Shown here: positions 32,985 through 46,600 of the stretch, piece by piece
Layout: every line of letters starts with the position of its first letter
Numbering within the stretch: the first letter of the stretch is position 1
NCBI GenBank assembly: GCA_017522685.1
Contig: JAFWYN010000005.1
Coordinates: 186,001-250,000 of the forward strand
Length of the DNA stretch: 64,000 nucleotides
Reading direction: 5' to 3'
Source: Lachnospiraceae bacterium
GTDB lineage: Bacteria > Bacillota_A > Clostridia > Lachnospirales > Lachnospiraceae
Notes under the pieces: model-generated
What the model saw: the letters and a program-made list of their open reading frames with translations, nothing else
The model's database searches: none
Told to the model about the DNA's origin: nothing
Made by a program: the position numbers and the translations under genes

Positions 32985-34487
32985 TTACACTTCAATTGCC
33001 AAATGTAATACACTACATGCAGGAATGGTGAACTTCACGTTATTACCTGCTACTTCTACCTTGTCGAAGCTTTCCGGATGAACTACGTCAGGATTGTCGA
33101 AGGTATTGTGTGCGTCCATCTTGTTGGTCAGGATGGTACCTTCCACAGCCTTGATGACCGTCTCGGTAAATACTGCGTCGATATCATAGCTGTCGGTTAC
33201 GGACAGGTTGTTCAGGGTCACATGAATCTTACCGTCCTTGCCTAAGGATACGGACTCGGTCAGGTTAGGCACCTTCCACTCACCCATACCGATTTCTTCG
33301 GTTTCGATGTAGCTGTCAAGCAGCTCTGCATCCTGATGATACTTGAACATATTGAATACATGGTAGGTAGGGGTAAGAATCATCTTCTCGCCTTCGGTCA
33401 GGATCACGGACTGGAGTACGTTTACCAGCTGCGCGATGTTAGCCATCTTAACACGATCGCAATGCTTGTTGAAGATATTCAGGTTGATACCTGCTACCAA
33501 TGCATCTCTCATAGTGTTCTGCTGGTAAAGGAAGCCGGGGTTGGTGCCGGGCTCTACATCGTACCAGGTACCCCACTCGTCTACTACCATGGCAATCTTC
33601 TTCTCCGGATCATACTCATCCATTATAGCACCATGATTGTTAATCAATTCTTCCATCATAAGAGTCTTATTTAAGGTTCTGTACCAAAGCTCCTCGTCAA
33701 ATTCGGTAGCCTGCCCCTTCTTTTCCCATACCAAAGGAACGGTATAATAGTGCAGAGACAAACCATCCATAAAGCCATGTGCTCCCGGAGGATTAAACTT
33801 ATGTGTGGTTTCCATTACGCCTTTGGTCCAGAAATAATCTGCCACGTTTGCACCGCAGCAAATTTTAAAGATAGGTGAATCCGGCTTGTAATTTCTCACA
33901 TAAGTCTGATACTGACGATAAAGGTTTCCATAAAACTCAGGTGTCATATTACCGCCACAGCCCCAGTTTTCGTTACCTACGCCGAAATAGTCCACTTTCC
34001 AGCTGTCAGCATGGCCGTTCTTGGCACGCATATCAGCCATGGGCGATACGCCGTCGAAGGTCATATATTCTACCCATTCACTCATTTCCTGTACGGTACC
34101 GCTACCTACGTTGCCGTTGATATAGGTCTTACAGCCAAGCTGCCTACAAAGCTCCATAAATTCGTGGGTACCGAAGCTGTTGTCTTCTACCACGCCGCCC
34201 CAGTGGGTGTTAATCATCTTCTTACGGGTTTCCTTAGGACCGATACCGTCCTTCCAATGATACTCGTCTGCAAAGCAGCCACCTGGCCAACGAAGCACGG
34301 GAATCTGCATTTCCTTCAGAGCTTCCACCACGTCGTTACGCATACCGTTGGTATTGGGAATCTCTGAGTTTTCTCCTACATAAATACCTTCATAGATACA
34401 TCTTCCCAAATGCTCGGAAAAATGTCCCTGCAATTCCGGATTCAAATGCCCCCTCTGAATCTTCGGGTTTACATATAATTTTGCCAT
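32985..34487 (-). CDS. abfA: GH51 alpha-L-arabinofuranosidase
   Basis: 500 residues, full family length. The N-terminal [19 protein letters not shown] and [15 protein letters not shown], acid/base Glu in [11 protein letters not shown] (about 174) and nucleophile Glu in [12 protein letters not shown] (about 294) are diagnostic. The C-terminal beta domain ends [12 protein letters not shown]. No signal peptide, so it acts in the cytosol, removing alpha-1,2- and 1,3-arabinofuranosyl groups from (arabino)xylo-oligosaccharides. It is the last of five genes in one operon (18 nt after GH43) with a good RBS. It probably works with the GH43 and esterase products on imported oligosaccharides. Confidence 0.95.
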   Translation of the reverse strand: MAKLYVNPKIQRGHLNPELQGHFSEHLGRCIYEGIYVGENSEIPNTNGMRNDVVEALKEMQIPVLRWPGGCFADEYHWKDGIGPKETRKKMINTHWGGVVEDNSFGTHEFMELCRQLGCKTYINGNVGSGTVQEMSEWVEYMTFDGVSPMADMRAKNGHADSWKVDYFGVGNENWGCGGNMTPEFYGNLYRQYQTYVRNYKPDSPIFKICCGANVADYFWTKGVMETTHKFNPPGAHGFMDGLSLHYYTVPLVWEKKGQATEFDEELWYRTLNKTLMMEELINNHGAIMDEYDPEKKIAMVVDEWGTWYDVEPGTNPGFLYQQNTMRDALVAGINLNIFNKHCDRVKMANIAQLVNVLQSVILTEGEKMILTPTYHVFNMFKYHQDAELLDSYIETEEIGMGEWKVPNLTESVSLGKDGKIHVTLNNLSVTDSYDIDAVFTETVIKAVEGTILTNKMDAHNTFDNPDVVHPESFDKVEVAGNNVKFTIPACSVLHLAIEV

Positions 34488-34505
34488 GAAATTTCCTCCT
34501 GTGAA

Positions 34506-35903
34506 TTATATTAACTCAAATGACTTCAAGCTTACATTGCCGGGACCGCGATAGGTGATGTAGATGGCCTGCTTGCCGTCCGGAATATTGACAGGTATAG
34601 AATACTCTTCCCAAACATTAGCATTCTCTACAGTTGCCGTTCCCAATACCTCTCCGTCCCAAGAAGTCTTGATTTCAAAGGTACCGCTGCCATAACCACG
34701 TACCCAGATTTTGATTTCTTTTACGCCCTGGCAGTCGAAATATTTAAAGCCGGCTGTTGCGGAGTTGGTAATGTTAGCCACATAGCCCAATTCTTCGTCG
34801 CCGTCCCTGCCGTCCTGCATTACCTTAGGTGCATGTGCATCTCCGATATAAGCAGAAGGCTTGTCGTAAAACAGGTTACATGCCAGATAAGCAGGATACT
34901 CACCCTTGCCTGCCAAAGGTCCGCCATTCAAACCACAAGAGGTGATTTCCACCTGAGGAATGGAACCGTCTGCCAGGATTTCAAGCTTTTCTGCACAGCC
35001 CTGTCTGCTGTACCAGGTACCGTTGGTCTGACGATGATAGAAGATGTACCAGTCGTCCTGAATCTGAACCATACTTCCGTGGTTGTTTGCACCGTAAGCC
35101 ATGGGCATATCTGCCGGCTTGTATGTATCAATATGCATATCGCAGTTGCTGACAAGCACGCCGCCGTATACGAAATCCTTTCTGGGATCCTTACTGGTTG
35201 CATAGCAAAGCTCATGCATTACTTCGGAAGAATAAATGAAGTAATAGGTGTCTCCTATCTTACGGATGGAAGGTGCCTCGAAAAATGCATGCTTTTCAAA
35301 GCAGGTACCAGCTGAATATTCATAACCGGGTACTACGAAAACAGGCTCTTCGATGATGGTAAGCATGTCGGGACCCAGTACGGTAGCCATAGCACCATGT
35401 CTGGACTTGTCTCCTCTGCCACAGAAACCGGTATAAAGATAGGTCTTGTCGCCCTCAGTCAATACGCCGGGGTCAAACTGAGGCTCATCCCCGGGTCTGT
35501 CGCCCAGACGGGTACCGTCCTCATAATGTACATAACCGTAGAATTCATAACGGCCTGCAGGTGTATCACTTACTGCTACGGATACCACTGAAACATGGTC
35601 TAACACATAATACAGATAATATCTGCCGTCGGGACCGATGGTTACGTCCGGTGCGTAGAGACACATCTTGCCGTCCTTGTTCAGCGGATCCTCGTTACGG
35701 GGATAAATCACGCCTTCATAACGCCAGTTGCCCAAATCATCCACCGGTGCAGACCAGCATACATAGTCACCCATACAGAAAACATAACCATTGTAGAAAT
35801 CGTGGGAACCGTATACATACACTCTGTCTCCGAATACATAAGGTTCACCGTCGGGAATATACTCCCATGAGGGCAAATAAGGATTAAATGCCTGTTTCTT
35901 CAT
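34506..35903 (-). CDS. GH43 beta-xylosidase/arabinofuranosidase with C-terminal CBM6-like domain
   Basis: 465 residues. The five-bladed propeller (about 1-310) shows the three catalytic acids: the Asp of the first strand (SWEYIPDGEPYVFGDRVYVYGSHD), the Asp in YAPDVTIGPDGRYYLYY, and the Glu in FFEAPSIRKIGDTYYFIYSS. A C-terminal beta-sandwich (about 330-465, GFKYFDCQGVKEIKIWVRG...GNVSLKSFEL) is CBM6-like. It lacks a signal peptide. The ATG at 35903 lies inside the last codons of the GH31 gene with AGGAGG 8 nt upstream, so translation is coupled. Either xylosyl or arabinosyl specificity is possible. Confidence 0.9.
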   Translation of the reverse strand: MKKQAFNPYLPSWEYIPDGEPYVFGDRVYVYGSHDFYNGYVFCMGDYVCWSAPVDDLGNWRYEGVIYPRNEDPLNKDGKMCLYAPDVTIGPDGRYYLYYVLDHVSVVSVAVSDTPAGRYEFYGYVHYEDGTRLGDRPGDEPQFDPGVLTEGDKTYLYTGFCGRGDKSRHGAMATVLGPDMLTIIEEPVFVVPGYEYSAGTCFEKHAFFEAPSIRKIGDTYYFIYSSEVMHELCYATSKDPRKDFVYGGVLVSNCDMHIDTYKPADMPMAYGANNHGSMVQIQDDWYIFYHRQTNGTWYSRQGCAEKLEILADGSIPQVEITSCGLNGGPLAGKGEYPAYLACNLFYDKPSAYIGDAHAPKVMQDGRDGDEELGYVANITNSATAGFKYFDCQGVKEIKIWVRGYGSGTFEIKTSWDGEVLGTATVENANVWEEYSIPVNIPDGKQAIYITYRGPGNVSLKSFELI

Positions 35904-38292
35904 ACTCTTTTACCTCCTGAATGGTACCATCTTTTTTCACCAGCTCCACCGTCCGGATGTGATATCCATTCTCTTTCTTAAATTTGTTTTCTTCTCTTTT
36001 TACCGTCAACTTCTGCTTCTGTTGCTCCCAGACAAGTTTCGTCACACAATACTTTCCCTTTTCATAACCGTAACCGTCGTCCTCATCCTCATACAAGACG
36101 AAGGAACCATCAGCACCTTCATAGACCATAATCTGTAACTGACTGTCAAGCAACATAGTTGAGCGGGCAAATTCAACTTTTGGTAGGATTGCTCCCGCTC
36201 TTACAAACAGGGGCATCCTTTCTATGGTGGCTTCTATGGTAATCCACTGACCACCCTCGTAATATGTATTGGTATAAAAATCGTACCATCCGTTTCCCTC
36301 AGGCAAATACACTCTGCGTACCTTCTCCACACCGGTCAGCTTCAGCGAACCGGCCTGATAATACATGGGCTCTGTTACGGGACAAACCAGGATGCTCGGA
36401 CCAAACATGTACTGGTCCATTATATTCCAGGTGTTTTTATCCGCACCATAGGCAAAAGCAAGGGGCGTCATCATGGACGCATCCTCCCAATAACACTGCC
36501 CTGCCAGGGAATAAATATAGGGCATCAGCTCATATCGTAAGCGGTTTGCTGCTACCAACGCATCGTAAAACGCTACTTCCGTATTTTCAAACTGCCACAA
36601 CTCCCGTCTGCAGTCCGTACCGTGTCCGCGAAATACCGGTAAAAAAGCGGCCCACTGGAACCATCTGACAAACAGCTCACGATAACCCAAGTCCTCCGCG
36701 GTTTTGTCATAATCGCCCTTCCAGAACCACGTATTCCCTTTCTTAACGAAAAAGGCTCCGATATCTACGGTCCAATAGGGAAGTCCACTGGCACAAAAGT
36801 GCAGTCCTGCAGCTATCTGTCTGCGAAGTGTTTCCCAGGTCGCCTCAATATCTCCGGACCACATAATCGTACCATATCTTTGCTGTCCTGTATAGGCACT
36901 TCGGGTCAAATTGGTCACCCTTTTTTCCTGACTTTCCCTGCGCTGTCCTTGGTATATCCCCATGGCGTGATACAGTCCGAATGCATTGGTTGCTTCCGCC
37001 GGCAAATGAAGGGAAGTGGTTTTCACATATTCCTCATACATTTTTGCAGGCTCCACCCGTTCCCTATGATTCCACTCCGGGGTAAAGGGCTCACTGTTGT
37101 CGCACCACCAGGCATCTATACCGTGGACAAACAATTCCCTGCTTATCTGCTCCCAGTAAATATCCCGCCCCTTTTGTGACAGGGCATTGTAAATATTACA
37201 GCCCGGCAGCAGTTCTTTGTTTTCTTTAAACTCTTTGTAATTCTCAGTGCTTTCATCCATGTTAGGCCAGATGGACAACATGAAATGCACCTGATACTCT
37301 CTATGTAAGGCTTCTATCATTTCCTTAGGGTGGGGGAAACGTTTTCTATCAAAGGTCTTCTGACCCCACTGATTTCCCTCCCAGGAGCACCAATCCAGCA
37401 CCACACAATCCAAACCTAAGTTTCTTCTATGGTACCCTTCTGCCACCTGTAAGATTTCTTCCTGAGTTTCATATCTTTCCTGGGACTGGATATATCCAAA
37501 GGCCCATTTGGGAAGCATAGCAGCTTTTCCGGTGAGCTTTCGATAGCCACGAATCACTTCCGCCATACTGCTGCCTGCCAGCACATAAAAATCGATATAG
37601 CTGTCGGCTTCCGTATAAAGATAGGTACCGTAAATACTGTCACTGAAAATCATGGGACTGTAGGTATCCATCAGGATGCCGTATCCCTTGGTAGATACCA
37701 GCATGGGAATGGATATCTTACGGTTGGCCTGATGAAGGTAAACCGTCTGTCCCCGCAGGGAACCGAAACCTTCCTCGTGTTGACCCAATCCGTACAGTGC
37801 TTCTTCCCCGAATCGGCAATGCATACGGGTGTGGTGGCTTTTTCCGGTGGGCACTTTTATGGCCTCCCGCACCACATCCTTCACACCATCGGCGGTAGTC
37901 ACTTTCTCCACCTGCAAATCCTCTTCCAGGATACGATAGGTGGTAAACTCTTCCATGGCAGGATCATAAGTTTCAAACAATTTCTCGCCGGTTTGATTCC
38001 AGTAAGAGATTTCGCCGGTCTCCTTTTGAATCATTAGAAATAATCCCTTCATCCGAAGGAAAATCTGCTCCTCCTCTTCCTCATAGGACCAATCTCCGCT
38101 TACTTGGCGAAAAATCACACCGGGCTTCTCCTTTTCTCCAAAGGCTTCCTCCCCGGTATAGGACACTCGAATGATATGGTCATTCTTGGGCTCTATGCGG
38201 TACATCCCTGCTTCCGCGTACAGATACAGTCTGTCATCCATACGCTCCACACGGGTAATCCGCCGGCTCTTTTCTGCAAAAGCTTGTAGCAT
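35884..38292 (-). CDS. GH31 family glycoside hydrolase (alpha-xylosidase/alpha-glucosidase type)
   Basis: 802 residues from ATG 38292 (AAAGGAG 8 nt upstream); the frame is open to 38448 but would overlap the esterase gene. The barrel carries the nucleophile Asp in DAWWCDNSEPFTPEW and the acid/base Asp in MWSGDIEATWETL. N-terminal galactose-mutarotase-like and C-terminal DUF5110-like beta domains flank it. The WWCDNSEP variant is common in DUF5110-type GH31 enzymes active on alpha-xylosides or alpha-glucosides. Cytosolic. It is distinct from, and only distantly similar to, the YicI-type gene at 22.9 kb. Part of the five-gene xylan operon. Confidence 0.88.
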   Translation of the reverse strand: MLQAFAEKSRRITRVERMDDRLYLYAEAGMYRIEPKNDHIIRVSYTGEEAFGEKEKPGVIFRQVSGDWSYEEEEEQIFLRMKGLFLMIQKETGEISYWNQTGEKLFETYDPAMEEFTTYRILEEDLQVEKVTTADGVKDVVREAIKVPTGKSHHTRMHCRFGEEALYGLGQHEEGFGSLRGQTVYLHQANRKISIPMLVSTKGYGILMDTYSPMIFSDSIYGTYLYTEADSYIDFYVLAGSSMAEVIRGYRKLTGKAAMLPKWAFGYIQSQERYETQEEILQVAEGYHRRNLGLDCVVLDWCSWEGNQWGQKTFDRKRFPHPKEMIEALHREYQVHFMLSIWPNMDESTENYKEFKENKELLPGCNIYNALSQKGRDIYWEQISRELFVHGIDAWWCDNSEPFTPEWNHRERVEPAKMYEEYVKTTSLHLPAEATNAFGLYHAMGIYQGQRRESQEKRVTNLTRSAYTGQQRYGTIMWSGDIEATWETLRRQIAAGLHFCASGLPYWTVDIGAFFVKKGNTWFWKGDYDKTAEDLGYRELFVRWFQWAAFLPVFRGHGTDCRRELWQFENTEVAFYDALVAANRLRYELMPYIYSLAGQCYWEDASMMTPLAFAYGADKNTWNIMDQYMFGPSILVCPVTEPMYYQAGSLKLTGVEKVRRVYLPEGNGWYDFYTNTYYEGGQWITIEATIERMPLFVRAGAILPKVEFARSTMLLDSQLQIMVYEGADGSFVLYEDEDDGYGYEKGKYCVTKLVWEQQKQKLTVKREENKFKKENGYHIRTVELVKKDGTIQEVKEYEETGI

Positions 38293-38308
38293 GGCTACTT
38301 CTCCTTTA

Positions 38309-42195
<3,887 letters not shown>

Positions 42196-42278
42196 GTTCC
42201 CTCTCCTTCACATTAATATAGCTTTTCGTCCTTTTTCCGCCCTTCTCTTTGCGTCCAAAAGACCATTTACCCATTATA

Positions 42279-42325
42279 AGTAAATCGTTTTACTAAATTT
42301 TACCACTTTATCAAAACATAGTCAA
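42279..42325 (-). promoter_or_regulatory. Promoter and LacI-type operator of the five-gene xylan operon
   Basis: Minus strand TTGACT (42320-42325), 17 nt, TAAAAT (42297-42302). Immediately downstream at 42279-42294 is AGTAAAACGATTTACT, a 16-bp palindrome with one mismatch pair and a central CG, the hallmark of LacI/GalR-family operators. A repressor bound here would block initiation. No LacI-family gene is in the window, so the regulator is elsewhere. Confidence 0.72.
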
Positions 42326-42403
42326 CAAAATCGTCTGATAAAATAGAAAAATACCACATATGGAGAGATTCTTTCTCCTCGCTTAGAGAGAAGATTTCCT
42401 ATC

Positions 42404-42437
42404 AATCAAAAAGGAGCTGTATTTTTTTACAGCTCCT
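42404..42437 (-). terminator. Intrinsic terminator of the ABC exporter/CPBP operon
   Basis: Minus strand AGGAGCTGT pairs with ACAGCTCCT (42412-42437) around a short A-rich loop, followed by TTTTTGAT. Confidence 0.85.
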
Positions 42438-42454
42438 GTTGAAATGTAAAATTA

Positions 42455-43141
42455 TTATCCTAAAGTACCTATCGTGTTTATCACAATATGAACTATAATA
42501 GGACAAAAAATATTATCTGTCCGCCAATATAATGTTGTAACTGTCAACCCAAGCATAAGAATCGGGATATTGGCAAGCAAATCTGTCACACCGAAATCTA
42601 TTATCGAAGTATGGGAAAATGCAAAAATCATCGACGAAAGTAAAATAGCCGCTATACTTCTAACGATACTCTTTCCTCTTCCCTTCAGAAATCCAAACAA
42701 AATTCCTCTATAAAAGATTTCCTCCACTATCGGACCTATCACAGCTATGGTTATGATATGTAATGCACCATATCGAATGACTGCCTCATCAAGGGCTTGC
42801 TGGTTGGAACCATCTCCAATCCCCACCTAGTCCAAATAAATAGCAGAAGCTACCATAAGTACCAACGCTATAAATCCGAAAATAACTACCCGGTCCAGAT
42901 ATTTCTCAAAGTTTCTCACAAAGTCCTTTATATCCATCCATAAGGCTTTTCGAAAAATAATCACCGTCAACAAAAAGAAGGAGCCGTAAAAGATCGGGTC
43001 AATATATTTCACCAACCATTCCAGCGGAAAAAGCTTTACTAAAATTGGGGCGCCAAAGTCAAAATACGTCAACAATCCCCAAAAGATAATCACTAATAGC
43101 AAACAGGCTTTTTTATAATCTGTGATTTTATATTCCTTCAT
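42455..43141 (-). pseudogene. CPBP-family intramembrane protease interrupted by an in-frame TAG
   Basis: The two halves are in the same frame. Residues 1-104 (43141-42830, three hydrophobic segments) end at a single TAG (42827-42829), and the frame resumes with GTG GGG ATT to 42455. The downstream half contains all CPBP (Abi/Rce1-like) motifs: EEIFYRG (glutamate pair and Arg), FAFSH, and a terminal IVHIVIN. Everything else looks intact, so this is a recent nonsense mutation, a readthrough case or a sequencing error. CPBP proteins are membrane metal or glutamate proteases often linked to bacteriocin immunity. It is the last gene after an ABC exporter operon. Confidence 0.75.
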
Positions 43142-43161
43142 ACTCTATCTCTCTCACCCTC

Positions 43162-43836
43162 TTACATAGCATGCAGCATCTGCTTTCCTAATTTGCCGCG
43201 CATAGCCGGTACTTTATATAAGACGACCCGAAGTATGCAGGAAATCACGGTACTGATTAGCAGCCCCACGCCGTGAATCACCAACCCCCATTGTAAAGTC
43301 AAAGGTCTGCCTAAAAAAGTATCCATATCCCTAAGCAGGATAGGGAACACAGCAACATAAGAAAAGAGAACAACTGTTATCAGTACCACGCCGAACCAAT
43401 AATACTTATCACAAATTCCATAGAAAATGATTAATGCACCACTTATAACCGTAATCTCCAGCAGGCTTTTCCCATACTCCGCTGCCTTCAGAGGATTGAA
43501 ATGTACAAAAACGGATAACATGGCTGCTACCAATAGATAGCCAACGAAAACACCCACTACCGTCAGCAAATTAGGTATGATCAGGCTTAAACTTTTCCTT
43601 CCTCCGGAAGCGCCCACCATATGTGCAATGGTTAATGAATAATAATATCTTCCCACATAAGCAATGGACAGTGCCAGCATAGGCGAAGCCATTACCAAGT
43701 TAAAGCCATCCTTCATACAGGTCACTAATGCTGCTATCCCCACTGCAAACAGTATCAGCGGCATGAACTTCTCGTCCTTGCTTTGATAATGATAAGTGTA
43801 TTTCATCAGCTTAAATGCTCTTTTTAAACCCCTCAT
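43162..43836 (-). CDS. ABC exporter-associated six-TM membrane protein
   Basis: 224 residues from ATG 43836, chosen for a strong AAGGAGG 5 nt upstream; the longer frame to 43899 overlaps the preceding gene. About six hydrophobic segments follow a short basic N-terminus (RGLKRAFKLMKYTYHYQ). GRYYYSLTIAHMVGASGGRKSLS resembles loops of bacteriocin- or antibiotic-export permeases. Together with the two upstream genes and the ATPase it likely forms an ABC transporter of the YtrBCD type. Substrate unknown. Confidence 0.7.
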   Translation of the reverse strand: MRGLKRAFKLMKYTYHYQSKDEKFMPLILFAVGIAALVTCMKDGFNLVMASPMLALSIAYVGRYYYSLTIAHMVGASGGRKSLSLIIPNLLTVVGVFVGYLLVAAMLSVFVHFNPLKAAEYGKSLLEITVISGALIIFYGICDKYYWFGVVLITVVLFSYVAVFPILLRDMDTFLGRPLTLQWGLVIHGVGLLISTVISCILRVVLYKVPAMRGKLGKQMLHAM

Positions 43837-43862
43837 AAAAACCTCCTTGTATTTACCTGCAT

Positions 43863-44528
43863 CTATCCCATTTTCTTCATATACTCGCGCACCATCCATT
43901 TGGATAATGGCTTCTTATACAGCAGCCTTCGGATTACTACCGAAATTACTCCACCTGCCAGTACAATACCCAGTCCCATCCAAAATCCTGTGGGTGTACT
44001 CACGCTTATAAGTGTTTTTCCGGAGTCTTCCAAATTATCTAAGTGCTCCTGAAACAATATATACAGAAACCATCCTGTTATTAAACTTGGCCAATAATAT
44101 TTTAGAGACAATGGCAAAAATACCATAAATACCGCAATGCATAAGCTGCTAACCCACAGCACATTTGCTGCATAAAATTCTTCTGCATTACCATTTTCCA
44201 CAAACAAAAACACCAGGACTCCGTATATCAGATAAGGTGCCACACCGGCAGATACCAATAGAACGTCTGAAAATAGAGTATCAAAAAATCTCCGTTTGGG
44301 AAACGCACATACCATAGCCGAATAAATTAAATCCTCTTTTAATTGCAGTAATACTGTACAAGGCAGCAATAGAAATATAGCAGGCAACATCGCAAAACTG
44401 AGGTCTATTCTCACCACTCCTACGAACAAACCCAATCCCAATAATAAAAGGATAGCTGCTAACCAAATACTTCTACTAAAATTATGTGAATACTTCAATA
44501 GTCTAAAGCAAGTCTTCCATTTTCCCAT
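43863..44528 (-). CDS. ABC exporter-associated membrane protein
   Basis: 221 residues. It has a basic N-terminus (GKWKTCFRLLKYSHNFSR), similar to its downstream neighbour's start, and five to six hydrophobic segments (first pair at about 20-60). The end RRLLYKKPLSKWMVREYMKKM is strongly basic, placing it in the cytoplasm. Its ATG overlaps the end of the upstream membrane protein gene by 26 nt. The shared start pattern suggests these two permease genes arose by duplication. Function follows the operon: a membrane subunit of an ABC exporter. Confidence 0.68.
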   Translation of the reverse strand: MGKWKTCFRLLKYSHNFSRSIWLAAILLLLGLGLFVGVVRIDLSFAMLPAIFLLLPCTVLLQLKEDLIYSAMVCAFPKRRFFDTLFSDVLLVSAGVAPYLIYGVLVFLFVENGNAEEFYAANVLWVSSLCIAVFMVFLPLSLKYYWPSLITGWFLYILFQEHLDNLEDSGKTLISVSTPTGFWMGLGIVLAGGVISVVIRRLLYKKPLSKWMVREYMKKMG

Positions 44529-45144
44529 CGTAATACTGCTCCTTTGCTTTTCTTACTACCTGACGGCTGCTTCCAATCACTACTACTCCGTAAATCACCA
44601 GGAAAGCAACTGCACAAACAGACGGTAGCTTCGTCGCCCCATATACCAGAACCCCTCCGGCCAAATCCGATACCATAGCAACTAACAGAGGGCCTCCCTG
44701 TGTATCGCATCCTCTGGAAAATAACAGTCCCAGCTCCATTACCGCTGCCACTGCAAACAAAATTCCCACCAGCTGTAATACATCCACTCCCTCATGGCTA
44801 ATTCTGTAAGTCACTCCTAAAATCACAGCGGTACTCAATAATCTGCGAAGCTTATCCACCCTTAAACTCTTTTCCAGTACGGATATCCCCTTGCAGGAGG
44901 TCATCAGATAGGCCAGTCTGTTAGTATCTTTACAAAAGATTCCTCCGTAAACAAACTGATCCAAAAACACTTCCATGAAAATCACTACTATTACTGCTGT
45001 AATAAGTCCAAGTGTAGCATCCGGACCTCCTGCAAAAGCCATCAAGCCACACCAGCCAATGCTTAACAGGGGATATATCAGATATATCACTCGCCGCATC
45101 CATTTATTGCATAGAAAAACTCTATAGCATTTTATATCCTTCAT
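44503..45144 (-). CDS. ABC exporter-associated membrane protein
   Basis: 213 residues from ATG 45144 (GAGGTG 8 nt upstream; the earlier ATG at 45159 overlaps the ATPase stop). Six hydrophobic segments are visible, first at about 20-40 (RRVIYLIYPLLSIGWCGLMAF). A cytoplasmic-looking loop (CKDTNRLAYLMTSCKGISVLEKSLRVDKLRR) separates two membrane halves. It is more divergent than the two downstream permease-like proteins. It lies directly after the ATPase gene and is translationally linked to both neighbours. Confidence 0.68.
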   Translation of the reverse strand: MKDIKCYRVFLCNKWMRRVIYLIYPLLSIGWCGLMAFAGGPDATLGLITAVIVVIFMEVFLDQFVYGGIFCKDTNRLAYLMTSCKGISVLEKSLRVDKLRRLLSTAVILGVTYRISHEGVDVLQLVGILFAVAAVMELGLLFSRGCDTQGGPLLVAMVSDLAGGVLVYGATKLPSVCAVAFLVIYGVVVIGSSRQVVRKAKEQYYDGKMEDLL

Positions 45145-45155
45145 CACGCTGCACC

Positions 45156-46025
45156 TCATGCCTTCAGCATAGAATATTGCTTCATTACACCCACACTGAT
45201 TTGGGAAAGGGTGGGTGTTTCCACAGCCACATCCAGACCTGCCAGCTTCTCCAGATTCTCAGATAAGCAGAGACCTTCGAAGCCATAAGTATTGGCACGA
45301 AAACCAATTAACACATCCTTCGCCTTATCTGCGTCTGAAGCTTCGCCCTTTACCAGCACATATTTTTCCTTCAAATCCTCTACAAAGCCCTGTTCTACCA
45401 CCTGACCCTGCTCCAGAATCACACAGTAGTCGGTGACATTTTCCATATCCGCGATATTGTGAGTGGAGAAGAATACGCTCTTTTCACCATTTCCCTCATC
45501 CAGATACTCCCGAAGCATATTGCAAAGCTTATCTCTCATCAAGGGATCCAAGGGCGATGCAGGCTCATCCAGAAGCAGGCACTTGGTATCTCTGGCAAAG
45601 ACTGCTGCCAGCGCTGTCTTCATACGCATACCATCGGAAAGACTGCTGATGCTTTTGTTTTCTTTCTCAATATTTAATTCCGCGCAAAGTAGCTTATATT
45701 CTTCCTTGTGGAATCCGTCAAATAGCAGTTCGCTTACCTCGCCCACATCCTTTATGGTCCAATGGGGCATAAAATAACTGGTGGCACTGGTATAACCGAT
45801 GGCTTCCCTAATCTGTGCTTCTTTCATACCGCCCTCAAAATAAGTTACCTTTCCTTTGTAATCCAGTCTTGTCCCCGCCAGGATATTCATCATAGTACTT
45901 TTACCGGCACCATTTTCTCCGATCAGTGCGGTAGCAAAGCCCTTTGGAATATTCAGCTCCGGAATATTCAATTCAAAATCCTTAAATTTTTTTCTTATAT
46001 TTTCCAAACAAAATACTGTCTCCAT
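45156..46025 (-). CDS. ABC transporter ATP-binding protein (YtrB type)
   Basis: 289 residues. Walker A (GENGAGKST, about residues 36-44), Q-loop region (AIGYTSATSYFMP), signature SLSDGMRMK (Asp for the canonical Gly of LSGGQ), Walker B CLLLDEPASPLDP, and H-loop FFSTHNIADME are all present. The signature variant LSDGM is common in this ATPase subgroup. It energises export or lipid-linked transport with the three membrane proteins that follow. It is 39 nt after the GntR-family gene, the usual gntR-ABC order of Ytr-type operons, which respond to cell-wall antibiotics in relatives (family knowledge, not seen here). Confidence 0.9.
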   Translation of the reverse strand: METVFCLENIRKKFKDFELNIPELNIPKGFATALIGENGAGKSTMMNILAGTRLDYKGKVTYFEGGMKEAQIREAIGYTSATSYFMPHWTIKDVGEVSELLFDGFHKEEYKLLCAELNIEKENKSISSLSDGMRMKTALAAVFARDTKCLLLDEPASPLDPLMRDKLCNMLREYLDEGNGEKSVFFSTHNIADMENVTDYCVILEQGQVVEQGFVEDLKEKYVLVKGEASDADKAKDVLIGFRANTYGFEGLCLSENLEKLAGLDVAVETPTLSQISVGVMKQYSMLKA

Positions 46026-46064
46026 TTGTTAATCTCCTCTCTTCCCCTCCGAATGTTTCAGCGG

Positions 46065-46436
46065 TTATTCCCTGTCCGATAGCAGCATCTCCAGCACCTG
46101 TATCATCTCTTCCTTTGGTATCCCTGCGATACGTGCTGCGGTTATGGCATTCATCAAATGCTCCTCCATCTTCCGCAAATGCTGCTCTCTTAGCATCTCG
46201 CTGTCCTGTGCATTCACATAATAGCCCTTGCCCTGCACAGCGGTCACCAGCCCCTGGCTTGCCAGCTCCTCATAGGCTTTCATGGTAGTGATGACACTGA
46301 TCCGTAAGTCCTTAGCCAATCCTCGGATGGACGGCAGGTACTCACCCTGTTTCAGCTTTCCGGACAGAATCTCTTCCTTGAACTGATTGGCTATTTGCTG
46401 GTAAATGGGGATGTCTGAGTTTTGCAAAATTTTCAT
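46065..46436 (-). CDS. GntR-family regulator, YtrA subfamily
   Basis: 123 residues, the size of YtrA-type regulators, which lack a large effector domain. The winged helix spans IYQQIANQFKEEILSGKLKQGEYLPSIRGLAKDLRISVITTMKAYEELASQGLVTAVQGKGYYV (reported here as residues about 10-75). A short amphipathic helical tail provides dimerisation. It probably represses its own operon (itself, the ABC ATPase and three membrane proteins) through the inverted repeat over the promoter, and is released by an unknown signal. Confidence 0.9.
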   Translation of the reverse strand: MKILQNSDIPIYQQIANQFKEEILSGKLKQGEYLPSIRGLAKDLRISVITTMKAYEELASQGLVTAVQGKGYYVNAQDSEMLREQHLRKMEEHLMNAITAARIAGIPKEEMIQVLEMLLSDRE

Positions 46437-46478
46437 ATGACTCTCACCTTACCTTTTAATTGTATATTGGTTGCTTGC

Positions 46479-46523
46479 AACTGTTTATATGTTATATATA
46501 CACTAAGAACAGTTATGTGTCAA
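46479..46523 (-). promoter_or_regulatory. Promoter and putative GntR operator of the ABC exporter operon
   Basis: Minus strand perfect TTGACA (46518-46523), 17 nt, TATATA (46495-46500). An inverted repeat AACTGTT (46479-46485) / AACAGTT (46508-46514) spans the -10, a fitting place for the YtrA-type repressor. Confidence 0.7.
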
Positions 46524-46548
46524 CTGTTTTTTAATAAATTTTTTAATT

Positions 46549-46589
46549 TCAAAAAAGAAAAAGCACTGAAACTTTTACGTTCCAATGCT
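46549..46589 (-). terminator. Intrinsic terminator of the ECF S-component gene
   Basis: Minus strand AGCATTG-GAAC pairs with GTTTC-AGTGCT (one mismatch), followed by TTTTTCTTTTTT. Confidence 0.65.
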
Positions 46590-46600
46590 TCTTACGCTCT

